DNA of 64,000 nucleotides from Dulcicalothrix desertica PCC 7102 (GTDB lineage: Bacteria > Cyanobacteriota > Cyanobacteriia > Cyanobacteriales > Nostocaceae). The DNA is taken from assembly GCF_003991905.1 (NCBI RefSeq), contig NZ_RSCL01000007.1, positions 384,136-448,135 of the forward strand. The letters run 5' to 3'. The first letter of the stretch is position 1. Each line of letters begins with the position of its first letter. The translations under genes were made by a program, and so were the position numbers. Positions 17,197-25,920 of the stretch are shown piece by piece. The notes below the pieces were generated by a model, which saw only the letters and a program-made list of their open reading frames with translations, searched no databases and was not told the DNA's origin.

Positions 17197-18783
17197 AAAA
17201 TTAGTTCCTAATTTATACAGCGAATAAAACCTATCCGAATAAACACGATTCATTCTCGACTTATATACCGTTTCTATATCACGTTGCAACTGACTAGATG
17301 GATTTAACACATAGACATTTGAGGATAAATTTGCTACCCTCGGCGCCGAATTTTCTCTAACTAATAATAATCTTACTTCTGAATCCAGCAAATAACTCAA
17401 AGAAAAAACGTTACCATAATTAATTCCAGCATCATCGCTAATTAAAACCGAGCGTGATTGATTAATAATTCGAGCAACTTCAGGGTTCCCATAACTAACA
17501 ACTTTATTCCACCAAGTATCAGCTTGAGAATTAACGGCAATTGAAATAATGCCAAGCGTTAGTATTGCTACCGTCACTCTACACCAAATTTGGCGCCGTG
17601 AAAAAATACCGTCATTAACTTGATAGCACAAAAAGTAAGCAACAGCAATAATTATTCCCAAATATGAAGGTATCAAATATCGCTCAGAAACTGACCGCAT
17701 TCCACCCAAAATCAAATCAGGTATTACTAACGGTAACGCTGGAATAAAAATTAGAGTTACAACAAACAACCATACTTTTATATTTGTTCTGACATATAAA
17801 AAGTAGACCGCATAGCTAACAAAACCCAAAACGAACAGCGCAGCTAAGTATTGAAAAATATTATCTAAATTCCAATTAAAGTCAAAAAAAATGCGCGTAA
17901 TTTGCAATAACCAAGATTGAAATAAATTTGCTACAGGAATTGGCGCCTGTGTCCATTCAGTAGTAATATTAAATCTATACAAATTAGTCACTACAATAAT
18001 CAACCAAGGACTAGCAAACAAAAAACTAACCAACATAGCTGTACAAAAAGCTTCTACAGTCTTTGTCCATTTAAATTTAGCTGTAGTAATTACATAAACA
18101 GCATGAGCAATTGCGACAAACCCACTCAGTAAAAATGTGTACATGCTTAATGCCAAACTCAGTGCGTATATACCCCAATTAAAAACAGGATATTTTATAT
18201 CTTGCGATTCTTCAACTTTTATCGCCCGTAATAAACAACCACTCGATAATAAAATAGTTACAGCCCAAAGAATATATTCACGCGCTTCACTAGAATAAAC
18301 AAATAACACTGGCGAACATAAAGTTAATGCTACAGCAAAATAAGGCGCCCCTAATGGAACTCTAAACAATAAATAACACAACCAATACATAGAAGGAATT
18401 AACAATAAACTAATAACAGCAGATAAACATCTAATAGCTGTCACCGAGTTACCAAAAATAGCCACCCAAAGCCGCGCCAATATATAATAAAGCGGTGGAT
18501 GCTGAGGGTCTTCAATCGCCAAAGAGTTAATAGTATCAATCAAACCTCTATCATCATTAACACCTTGAAATTTAGCTAAACTATCACTCGTAATTACACG
18601 ACCATTAAACACTTCCCGCTTGACTTCACTTGCTGTATATCCCGATACTCGCAGCATTGTAAAAGTTTCATCATGCCAAAAAACTTTACCGTCTAGGTTA
18701 ACGAAGCGAAAACACACTCCTAGCAGTAAAACCACAACAATAAAATACCGTAACCAATTAGGAGCAATTCGGAGATGCTTCAT
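17176..18783 (-). CDS. GT39/ArnT-like membrane glycosyltransferase
   Basis: A polytopic membrane protein (535 aa, around ten hydrophobic segments) of the PMT/ArnT class that transfers sugars from polyprenyl-phosphate donors on the outer face of the membrane. The catalytic acidic pair is Asp38-Glu39 in WHDETFTML in the first loop, and EDPQHPPLYYILARLW is the typical second signature. SVSERYLIPSYLGIIIAVAY is a conserved late segment. The acceptor (protein, lipid or polysaccharide) cannot be told. Oddly, the last residues FDPPNPP and the stop codon are encoded by the intergenic palindromic repeat, so the original C-terminus has been replaced or extended by repeat insertion. Confidence 0.85.
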   Translation of the reverse strand: MKHLRIAPNWLRYFIVVVLLLGVCFRFVNLDGKVFWHDETFTMLRVSGYTASEVKREVFNGRVITSDSLAKFQGVNDDRGLIDTINSLAIEDPQHPPLYYILARLWVAIFGNSVTAIRCLSAVISLLLIPSMYWLCYLLFRVPLGAPYFAVALTLCSPVLFVYSSEAREYILWAVTILLSSGCLLRAIKVEESQDIKYPVFNWGIYALSLALSMYTFLLSGFVAIAHAVYVITTAKFKWTKTVEAFCTAMLVSFLFASPWLIIVVTNLYRFNITTEWTQAPIPVANLFQSWLLQITRIFFDFNWNLDNIFQYLAALFVLGFVSYAVYFLYVRTNIKVWLFVVTLIFIPALPLVIPDLILGGMRSVSERYLIPSYLGIIIAVAYFLCYQVNDGIFSRRQIWCRVTVAILTLGIISIAVNSQADTWWNKVVSYGNPEVARIINQSRSVLISDDAGINYGNVFSLSYLLDSEVRLLLVRENSAPRVANLSSNVYVLNPSSQLQRDIETVYKSRMNRVYSDRFYSLYKLGTNFDPPNPP

Positions 18784-18891
18784 AAACCTTTATATAGCAA
18801 TCGCAGTTCACATATGAATTTAGCAAAGTTCACATGGTTCTCGAAGCTTGCTACAATAAATTAGCATATCCCTTGCTTGTTACCAGCCGTT

Positions 18892-19290
18892 ATGACTCGT
18901 GAAATAGTATTACCATCTTGGTGCAGTGATGCGGATTTAATGGAAATGAGCGCACAAAATCCAGAGATGCGCTTTGAACGTAATGCTGACGGAACTCTAG
19001 AAACTATGTCTCCTACAGGTGGATTTTCTGGCAACAGAGAATTAAAAGCTGGTGCATCATTATTAAATTGGGTGGAAAGTCAAGGACTGGGTGAGGTATT
19101 TGGACTTAGTACTGGTTTTAGACTCAAAAACAAAGCAATACGCTCTCCTGATGCTGCGTTTGTCTCTGCGGAACGTTTACCCCAAGACTGGGAAACTAGA
19201 GAAGACCAATTTCTTGATTTGGCGCCAGATTTTATCATTGAAATCCGTTCTAGCACCGACAGTCTGGAAAAACTTAAGCGAAAAATGCAA
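18892..19290 (+). pseudogene. Uma2 family gene, 5' fragment
   Basis: From ATG 18892 the frame encodes a good Uma2 N-terminal part: FERNADGTLETMSPTGGFSG, SGFRLKNKAIRSPDA-like SPDAAFVSAERLP and DLAPDFIIEIRSSTDSLEKL. The conserved end (YHENGVREYWLI-type segment) is absent. At about 19290 similarity stops within KLKRKMQ and the DNA continues, in another frame, as the C-lobe of a protein kinase. The residual frame runs into nonsense and stops at 19359. This is a deletion scar joining two genes. Confidence 0.8.
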
Positions 19291-20146
19291 GGTTTTACAG
19301 TCGTCAAGTTTTATTCAACAAGCAACCGCTCTTGGTACTTTACATTATGCGGCGCCTGAGCAATTTAGAGGGTCTGTTTTTCAAAATAGTGATTTATATA
19401 GCTTGGGTGTTACCTGTATTAGCTTAATTACGGGTGTATTCTCTGTTGAAAAACTTTATGATGGCGCCAGTTCCAGTTGGTGTTGGCGTAACTTTGTACC
19501 TGTTACTAATACTATCAGCGATGAATTAGGACAAATTTTAGATAAATTACTACAATTTCAGCCAATACATCGGTATTCGTCAGCACAAGAAGTTCTGCAA
19601 GCACTTTCGTTGTTACCACCTATTAGTACACAGATACCGCCAACGCTACATCTAGACACATTGATTCCAGTTACAGTTCTAAGTAGTGCGAGTCAAACTT
19701 CTAAAATAGAAATATATTATATTAAACTTGAACTTTTACTTAAATCTCAGAAATGGAAAGAAGCTGACTTAGAAACTTGGAAATTACTATGCATGGCATT
19801 AAATAAACCTTTAGAAGTTAAGATAACAAGTAGCGAAATTAACTTGATTAACTGCGAATAATTACATAAAATAGACCAGCTTTGGGTAAAAGCAAGTAAT
19901 GGTAAATTTGGCTTTAGCATTCAAAATCAAATATTAGAGAGTGTCGGAAAAGACTACGTACTATTTTGTCAACATGTACAATGGCAAAGCTACAACTCAA
20001 CGTTGTTCCACCAAAGTCTCAAATTCAGCAACGAAGCTCCACCCGGACACTTCCCTTCGCGAATTTGGGCTTTCTGTGATAAATATTGGCGTTACCTGGA
20101 CATAATTGCTTTAAAGTTAGCACAGTGCAGCGTCACTAGCATTTAG
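19291..20146 (+). pseudogene. Ser/Thr protein kinase-GUN4 fusion, 5'-truncated and interrupted
   Basis: The frame encodes only the kinase activation segment and C-lobe: TALGTLHYAAPEQFRGSVF (APE motif), SDLYSLGVTCISLITGVF and ILDKLLQFQPIHRYSSAQEV. A linker leads to ITSSEINLINCE and a TAA at 19859. Reading through in the same frame gives a GUN4-type domain, IDQLWVKASNGKFGFSIQNQ and FSNEAPPGHFPSRIWAFC, ending at 20146. Kinase-GUN4 fusions are common in cyanobacteria, and GUN4 domains bind tetrapyrroles. The N-lobe and catalytic loop are missing and one in-frame stop separates the halves, so this is a relic. Confidence 0.85.
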
Positions 20147-20182
20147 TAAGTTTTACTCAACAATTCTATTTAATATAATCAT

Positions 20183-21256
20183 ATGAATAAGGCTAAAACT
20201 TCATTAAAAGATACACAAGAAGCATTAGAAACCGCTAAATATTCTTACGAAGAAAACCTCCGCAAGTTACAAAGCATTGAGCAACAAGCACATGCAGCTC
20301 AAGCATCCGGAGATGATGCAAGTGCAAAAAAACTGATGATGCAGGCAATTGAAGTTGAGGAACATCTCTCAGTATTGGATGCTGATATCAAATATTTAGA
20401 GAGTCTTCTGAACGAGAAACCAAAGCCAAAGAATTTCAATATTATCTTACTATCGTTAATTCCACTCGCCCTAATATTATTTGCTGGCTATAGCTATTGG
20501 CATTTTACACAAAAGGCGCCGACCACCAATATAACTTGTTTACCATCTGGTACAAAGGTGCGAATCAATGGTTCCACCAGCATGGTACGCATCAACAAAA
20601 TGCTCAAACAACTAATAGAGTCAAAGTGTCCTGGTTCGGTCATCGAAACTGCATCGAATGGTTCAGATGTGGGAATTCAACAAGTTACCGCAGGTCAAGT
20701 AGATATTGCTGCTGTTTCACGACCGTTAAACGCACAAGAACAAGCAAATGGGCTAGTTCCTAATTTTGTCAAGCGTGATGCAATCGCGGTTGTAGTTGGT
20801 AAACAAAATCCATTCCAGCAAGGATTAACAACTGCCCAAGTCGCGGACATCTTTAAAGGTAATATTACCAATTGGTCGGCAGTTGGTGGTAATAATAGCA
20901 CCATCCAAGTTATAAACCGACCATCTGTTAGTGGTACACATCACGCATTCGGTGAACTAGTTCTCAATAATGCCGAATTTGGTACGACACCTAATATAAC
21001 TACATATCCAACCGACGAAACAACTCGCATCCTCAGAAAACTCCAAACAGATGGTATTAGCTATGGTAGCTATAGTCAAGTAAATCAACAGAGTGTACGA
21101 GTAGTCCCCATCAATGGTTTAATGCCAGACTCTGAAAAATATCCACTGCGGCGCCAGCTATTCTATATATATAAAGACCCGATGAGTCCTACTGTAAAAA
21201 CCTTCATGGATTTTCTCAATTCACCCGAAGTCAAAAAAATCATCGACGAAAACTAG
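20183..21256 (+). CDS. Membrane-anchored PstS-like substrate-binding protein
   Basis: 357 residues: a coiled coil of about 75 residues (LKDTQEALETAKYSYEENL), one membrane helix at about 86-105 (FNIILLSLIPLALILFAGYS), then a phosphate-binding-protein-like domain (PBP_like_2). Its features are VRINGSTSMV, SDVGIQQVTAGQVDIAAVSR, TTAQVADIFKGNITNW and NRPSVSGTHHAF. Classic PstS is secreted or a lipoprotein; here the ligand domain is tethered by a helix with a cytoplasmic coiled coil, suggesting sensing or scaffold use rather than transport. There are no pstCAB genes nearby. The stop codon TAG forms the first bases of the adjacent repeat. The ligand is unproven. Confidence 0.82.
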   Translation: MNKAKTSLKDTQEALETAKYSYEENLRKLQSIEQQAHAAQASGDDASAKKLMMQAIEVEEHLSVLDADIKYLESLLNEKPKPKNFNIILLSLIPLALILFAGYSYWHFTQKAPTTNITCLPSGTKVRINGSTSMVRINKMLKQLIESKCPGSVIETASNGSDVGIQQVTAGQVDIAAVSRPLNAQEQANGLVPNFVKRDAIAVVVGKQNPFQQGLTTAQVADIFKGNITNWSAVGGNNSTIQVINRPSVSGTHHAFGELVLNNAEFGTTPNITTYPTDETTRILRKLQTDGISYGSYSQVNQQSVRVVPINGLMPDSEKYPLRRQLFYIYKDPMSPTVKTFMDFLNSPEVKKIIDEN

Positions 21257-21335
21257 AAACCCGGTTTCTTTATCGATATCTTTTAATGAAAATAATGATT
21301 TTGCGCGAGAAACCGGGTTTCTTTGATATGCTGAA
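21254..21335. repeat. GAAACC(C/G)GGTTTC inverted-repeat element, copy 2
   Basis: TAGAAACCCGGTTTCTTT and GAGAAACCGGGTTTCTTT, about 45 bp apart. It starts inside the stop codon of the PstS-like gene and lies 27 bp before plsC. Confidence 0.8.
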
Positions 21336-21362
21336 ATGCAGTTTGAGTTAAAGTAAGCCACT

Positions 21363-21998
21363 GTGAGCAGAATCCGCGAACCAATTGCTAGCCTCCTTCT
21401 TTATCATGCCTTCAAATGGTCGGTTGTGGCGCCTATGCTTCACGTATACTTCCGGGGAATAATTCATGGCATTGAAAATGTGCCACAAGAAGGTCCCCTG
21501 GTAGTAGTTAGCAACCACGCAAGCAATTATGACCCTCCAATTGTGTCGAATTGTGTTCGCCGTCCTGTAGCATATATGGCAAAGAAAGAATTATTTGACA
21601 TCCCTTTTTTAAGCAAGGCCATTCAGCTATACGGCGCCTATCCCGTCAGTCGTGGCAGCGCTGACACCAAAGCCATTCGTGCTGCGTTGGAATACCTAGA
21701 AAACGGTTGGGCTGTTGGCGTATTTTTACAAGGCACACGTACCGAAACTGGTAAAATAACTGACCCCAAACGCGGCGCCGCACTACTCGCAGCCAAAGGT
21801 AATGCTCCCATATTACCTGTATCCTTATGGGGTACACAAGAAATTGAGCAAAAAGGCGCCATCCCTCGTCCAGCAGGTGTAACAGTACGAATAGGTCAAT
21901 TAATAGAGGCGCCGACCTCTGGTAGTAAAGAAGAACTAGAAGAAATCACAAAAAAATGCGCCGACGCAATTAATGCGCTACACGACTTAGGTCGGTAA
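21363..21998 (+). CDS. 1-acyl-sn-glycerol-3-phosphate acyltransferase (PlsC-like)
   Basis: Lysophosphatidate acyltransferase-type enzyme (211 aa) of membrane phospholipid synthesis. The HX4D catalytic motif is NHASNYD (His52, Asp57). Block II is VAYMAKKELFDIPFLSKAI, block III is the substrate motif FLQGTRTETG and block IV is APILPVSLWG. Block III is normally F(P/V)EGTR; here the Glu is Gln, a conservative but noteworthy change. The GTG start at 21363 gives the expected N-terminus. It is alone between a repeat and the permease gene. Which acyl donor it uses is not visible. Confidence 0.88.
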   Translation: MSRIREPIASLLLYHAFKWSVVAPMLHVYFRGIIHGIENVPQEGPLVVVSNHASNYDPPIVSNCVRRPVAYMAKKELFDIPFLSKAIQLYGAYPVSRGSADTKAIRAALEYLENGWAVGVFLQGTRTETGKITDPKRGAALLAAKGNAPILPVSLWGTQEIEQKGAIPRPAGVTVRIGQLIEAPTSGSKEELEEITKKCADAINALHDLGR

Positions 21999-22107
21999 CA
22001 CTTCTTACTCCTAGGGATGAACTTAAATACGCTCAAAGGAAGTACTCACGCACCCTTTAATTCTGCTAAGTTAGCTTCAAATAAAAAAAAAGCGATAAAT
22101 ACTTGGT

Positions 22108-23148
22108 ATGACAGGGTTAGAAGCTAAAAATATATGGTCGCGACTTAGCAGTTCATCGTTAGTTCGTTTTCTGCTGTTTGTTGCATGTGGGTGGGCAAGT
22201 GTTCAACTACTAGCTTATTTTGAATCGATAATTGTTATTTTTGCATTTGCTGCAATTATTGCTTTTTTACTTAGCTACCCAGTCAAATGGTTAACACGTT
22301 ACATACCACATAGTGTTGCAACAATATTAATTTTTTTGATTAGCATGACTATTATTGCAGGAGTAACTGTTACTGTTGGTTTGACGATTATATCGCAAGG
22401 ACAGCAGTTAATTGACAGCGTTACTCGGTTTTTAGATTCATTAGTACCCCTATCAAATCAGGTAGAAGAGTTTTTCCGTAGTCGTAATATCCAAATTGAT
22501 TTGTCTGTTTTTGAAGCGCAGTTCCGAAATCAAGCATTATCTTGGTTAGCCACAAGTTTAACTATATTTCAAGGCTTTATCACAAATTTTGTTACATTTA
22601 TTTTTATTGCCGTTGTTGCTTTTTTCATGCTACTTGATGGCGGTAAATTATGGGAACTGATAATGAAAGCTGCACCCAAGCAACGAAGAACACATATCAC
22701 AAAAATAGTTAGAAAAAACTTTTTAGGTTTTTTTCGTGGTCAGTTAATACTCACTTTGTTTTTAACTCTAAGTACGTTTATAGTATTTACTGTGCTTCAA
22801 GTTCCATTTGCTTTAATACTATCTGTAATGGTTGGCGTTATAGATATAATTCCAGGGATAGGAGCAACTTTAGCGGTTGCTTTGGTAACTTTAATCGTGC
22901 TATCTCAAAGTGTTTGGTTAGCATTAAAGGTGTTGGTTGCTTGTATTGTTCTACAACAAATTCAAGATAATTTTATCTCTCCAAGGGTGATGCAAGGAGC
23001 ATTAAATTTAAATCCTGTTGTCGTATTTTTTGCCTTATTAGTAGGTGCTAGAGTCGCAGGTTTATTAGGAATTTTTATCTCTATTCCCATTGCTGGTGTC
23101 ATTGTATCTCTATTTGAAATTGATGAAATGAAAGCAGAAGTTGAATAA
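22108..23148 (+). CDS. AI-2E family transporter (PerM/TqsA-like)
   Basis: Integral membrane protein of 346 residues with about eight hydrophobic segments. Characteristic features are the paired early helices (ESIIVIFAFAAIIAFLLSYP), the soluble segment around IQIDLSVFEAQFRNQ, FFMLLDGGKLWELI, GVIDIIPGIGATLAVALVT, and DNFISPRVMQGALNLNPVVV near the end. The family contains putative autoinducer-2 exporters, Na+/H+ antiporters and many uncharacterised members; in cyanobacteria the substrate is unknown. The upstream spacer is AT-rich, and a degenerate half of the GTAGAGACG hairpin repeat lies just after the stop. Confidence 0.9.
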   Translation: MTGLEAKNIWSRLSSSSLVRFLLFVACGWASVQLLAYFESIIVIFAFAAIIAFLLSYPVKWLTRYIPHSVATILIFLISMTIIAGVTVTVGLTIISQGQQLIDSVTRFLDSLVPLSNQVEEFFRSRNIQIDLSVFEAQFRNQALSWLATSLTIFQGFITNFVTFIFIAVVAFFMLLDGGKLWELIMKAAPKQRRTHITKIVRKNFLGFFRGQLILTLFLTLSTFIVFTVLQVPFALILSVMVGVIDIIPGIGATLAVALVTLIVLSQSVWLALKVLVACIVLQQIQDNFISPRVMQGALNLNPVVVFFALLVGARVAGLLGIFISIPIAGVIVSLFEIDEMKAEVE

Positions 23149-23234
23149 ATGTAGAGACGTGATAATATTCCGTCTGCCATATATCGTGAAAATAAGGTAA
23201 AATAAAAAACTAGTAAAGAATTATAAACACTAGG

Positions 23235-23522
23235 ATGTCAAATATTAGAATAGAGTTAATCGAAAACCTGGATGAAGCAGAATGGGATTGGCTAGTTCCT
23301 CATGCACAACGAGATGCAATTATTTTGGTGTCATCACATCTTGACCTTCTCGATGTTGGGGTTGCCATTGCATCTGATAGTACCAACGAAGTCCAGATTT
23401 GGATAGACGAAGCTTTAATTACTAAACCCTCACCTCAACAACTCGGCGCCTGGAATACTGACCGCACTAAACGGTTTGATACTTTAATTGTACAACCTTA
23501 TGTGCTAGTTAAAGAGAAATAA
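23235..23522 (+). CDS. DUF2288 family protein
   Basis: A 95-residue protein matching the small DUF2288 family by its conserved pattern: ENLDEAEWDWLVPHAQRDAI, LDLLDVGVAIASDS, VQIWIDEALITKPS and KRFDTLIVQPYVLV. The family is widespread in cyanobacteria and proteobacteria and has no known function. No signal peptide or membrane helix. It lies downstream of the AI-2E-type permease, 86 bp away on the same strand, and converges on ydcF. Confidence 0.85.
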   Translation: MSNIRIELIENLDEAEWDWLVPHAQRDAIILVSSHLDLLDVGVAIASDSTNEVQIWIDEALITKPSPQQLGAWNTDRTKRFDTLIVQPYVLVKEK

Positions 23523-23543
23523 ATTAATATCATTGTATTAATA

Positions 23544-24146
23544 TTATTGCTTTAACTGTTCTCCTTTCGCTCCTGTGTAACCTGTGGTTAACCATAATAT
23601 AGAGCGAACTCCATCGCGGACACTTTTTTGTATTGGTTCTGGGGGAACGTCAGAAGGTATGGACACTGCTTTAAAGTCAATTCCTCTACTACCCAATACA
23701 ATTTCGCCGACAACCGACGCGCGTCGCATATGGTAATCTGAAGTTACCAAATATACTTTTCTAATCTTGCGTGCTTCGAGTTCATCGACAAGTGTAGTAA
23801 AGTTTGTTACAGTATCTACAGCATCGTAATCTAAGTGTAGGCGCCTTAAATCTACTCCTTGCTTTGAAAATACTTTCTTTGTTGGCGCCTTTGGACTGCC
23901 ACCAGATATCCAAATTGGTATACTAGGATGCTTTTTGGCAAACTGAGCAGTAAATTTTTCTCGTTCTAGGCTTTTAGTAGAGCCACCTAGAACTAAAATT
24001 GCCTCTGGTTGTATAAAAGTATTTTGCACTTCCCTGTAACCCAACAGCAACATTAGCGGTAGGGCAAGAATTGTAAACCGAGGAACACCTTTAAACACTA
24101 GCTTATTCAAGGTTCTATAACGTCTTGTTGTTTCTGCTGATGTCAC
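23544..24146 (-). CDS. YdcF/SanA family membrane-anchored protein (DUF218)
   Basis: 200 residues: one N-terminal membrane helix (FTILALPLMLLLGY) and a DUF218 domain with PEAILVLGGS, PIWISGGSP, DTVTNFTTLVDEL and VYLVTSDYHMRRA. These motifs are typical of YdcF/SanA/ElyC proteins, several of which affect envelope integrity and peptidoglycan or enterobacterial common antigen metabolism in enterics; the chemistry is unknown. The domain probably faces the periplasm. The gene is monocistronic, with a palindromic repeat just upstream. Confidence 0.85.
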   Translation of the reverse strand: MTSAETTRRYRTLNKLVFKGVPRFTILALPLMLLLGYREVQNTFIQPEAILVLGGSTKSLEREKFTAQFAKKHPSIPIWISGGSPKAPTKKVFSKQGVDLRRLHLDYDAVDTVTNFTTLVDELEARKIRKVYLVTSDYHMRRASVVGEIVLGSRGIDFKAVSIPSDVPPEPIQKSVRDGVRSILWLTTGYTGAKGEQLKQ

Positions 24147-24171
24147 AATTTTTTTTCAATAATATTAATAC

Positions 24172-24201
24172 GTAGGTTGGGTTACGGCTTTGCATAACCC
24201 A
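24172..24201. repeat. TTGGGTTA...TAACCCAA hairpin repeat
   Basis: GTAGGTTGGGTTACG and CATAACCCAA form a hairpin with a short loop, a form common in cyanobacterial spacers. It lies upstream of ydcF and 3' of the tRNA gene. Confidence 0.6.
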
Positions 24202-24342
24202 AGAAAACCAAAATATATTATGCAGTTAGAGCAATTTAATATAAAAAATATAATCCTATAACCCGATGCACTCTGAATTGTATCCGCAACACGCGAAAAT
24301 GCAAAGATTTGTATAATACTTTATTTTGTTTTATTTATTAAG

Positions 24343-24653
24343 CAGGACTGGCCAGCCTCGAACTGGCGACCTAGCGCTTCAGATTTGTGTGAGTTTCCCC
24401 ACTCTCCGGACTATATCTTCACCATAGGTATTTAATAAAAACCTTTAGGTGGTGGCTGTTTAGTCTCTAGACCTTCCTATGTATACACAGATGAATCTGT
24501 GTATTACGAACAGGCTTGGCTTGGTATTACCATGAAGTACTACATCGCACTTTTTAGGCTTCACCGAGTTTAACCACATTCACGCACAAAGTTTCCTTTG
24601 TGGTGCCCGATTATTCAGGAGGCGCTCGCTCTATCCATCTGAGCTACAGCCCC
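24343..24653 (-). tRNA. tRNA-Arg(CCU), interrupted by a group I intron
   Basis: Exon 1 is 24617-24653: acceptor GGGGCUG, UA, D-arm GCUC-AGAUGGAUA-GAGC, G, anticodon stem AGCGC, then CU CCU. Exon 2 is 24343-24379: AA, stem GCGCU, variable AGGUC, T-arm GCCAG-UUCGAGG-CUGGC, acceptor CAGUCCU and discriminator G. Spliced, the loop is CUCCUAA, giving anticodon CCU (reads AGG), and the mature length is 74 nt. CCA is not encoded. The acceptor stem has G-U pairs at 1:72 and 4:69, which is weaker than usual. No other tRNA is adjacent. Confidence 0.9.
24380..24616 (-). ncRNA. Group I intron in the tRNA-Arg(CCU) anticodon loop, 237 nt
   Basis: The intron begins right after the anticodon CCU and ends in G, as group I introns require (U at the 5' site, omega-G at the end). 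The splice-site CCU can pair with GGG ten bases into the intron, making P1 with a U-G pair. Reading the RNA strand, GGUGAAGCC, then AGGUCUAGAGACUA (R element) and AAGAUAUAGUCC (S element) give the P7 pairing of the catalytic core. ACACAGAU/AUCUGUGU is a peripheral hairpin. No homing endonuclease is encoded. The junction with AAGCGCU restores a perfect anticodon arm. Confidence 0.88.
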
Positions 24654-24672
24654 AAAAGAGTTGTTACACAGA

Positions 24673-25836
<1,164 letters not shown>

Positions 25837-25920
25837 TTACTCCAGAGTAACTGACAACAAACTCTGAACGCTCCCTACCTTGGGATGTTTTTTTACCAGC
25901 AACAGACTTGCTATGCCATC

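Noticed and set aside
24380..24616. Separate small gene or homing endonuclease in the tRNA intron
   Set aside because: No frame longer than a few codons; length and elements fit a bare group I intron.
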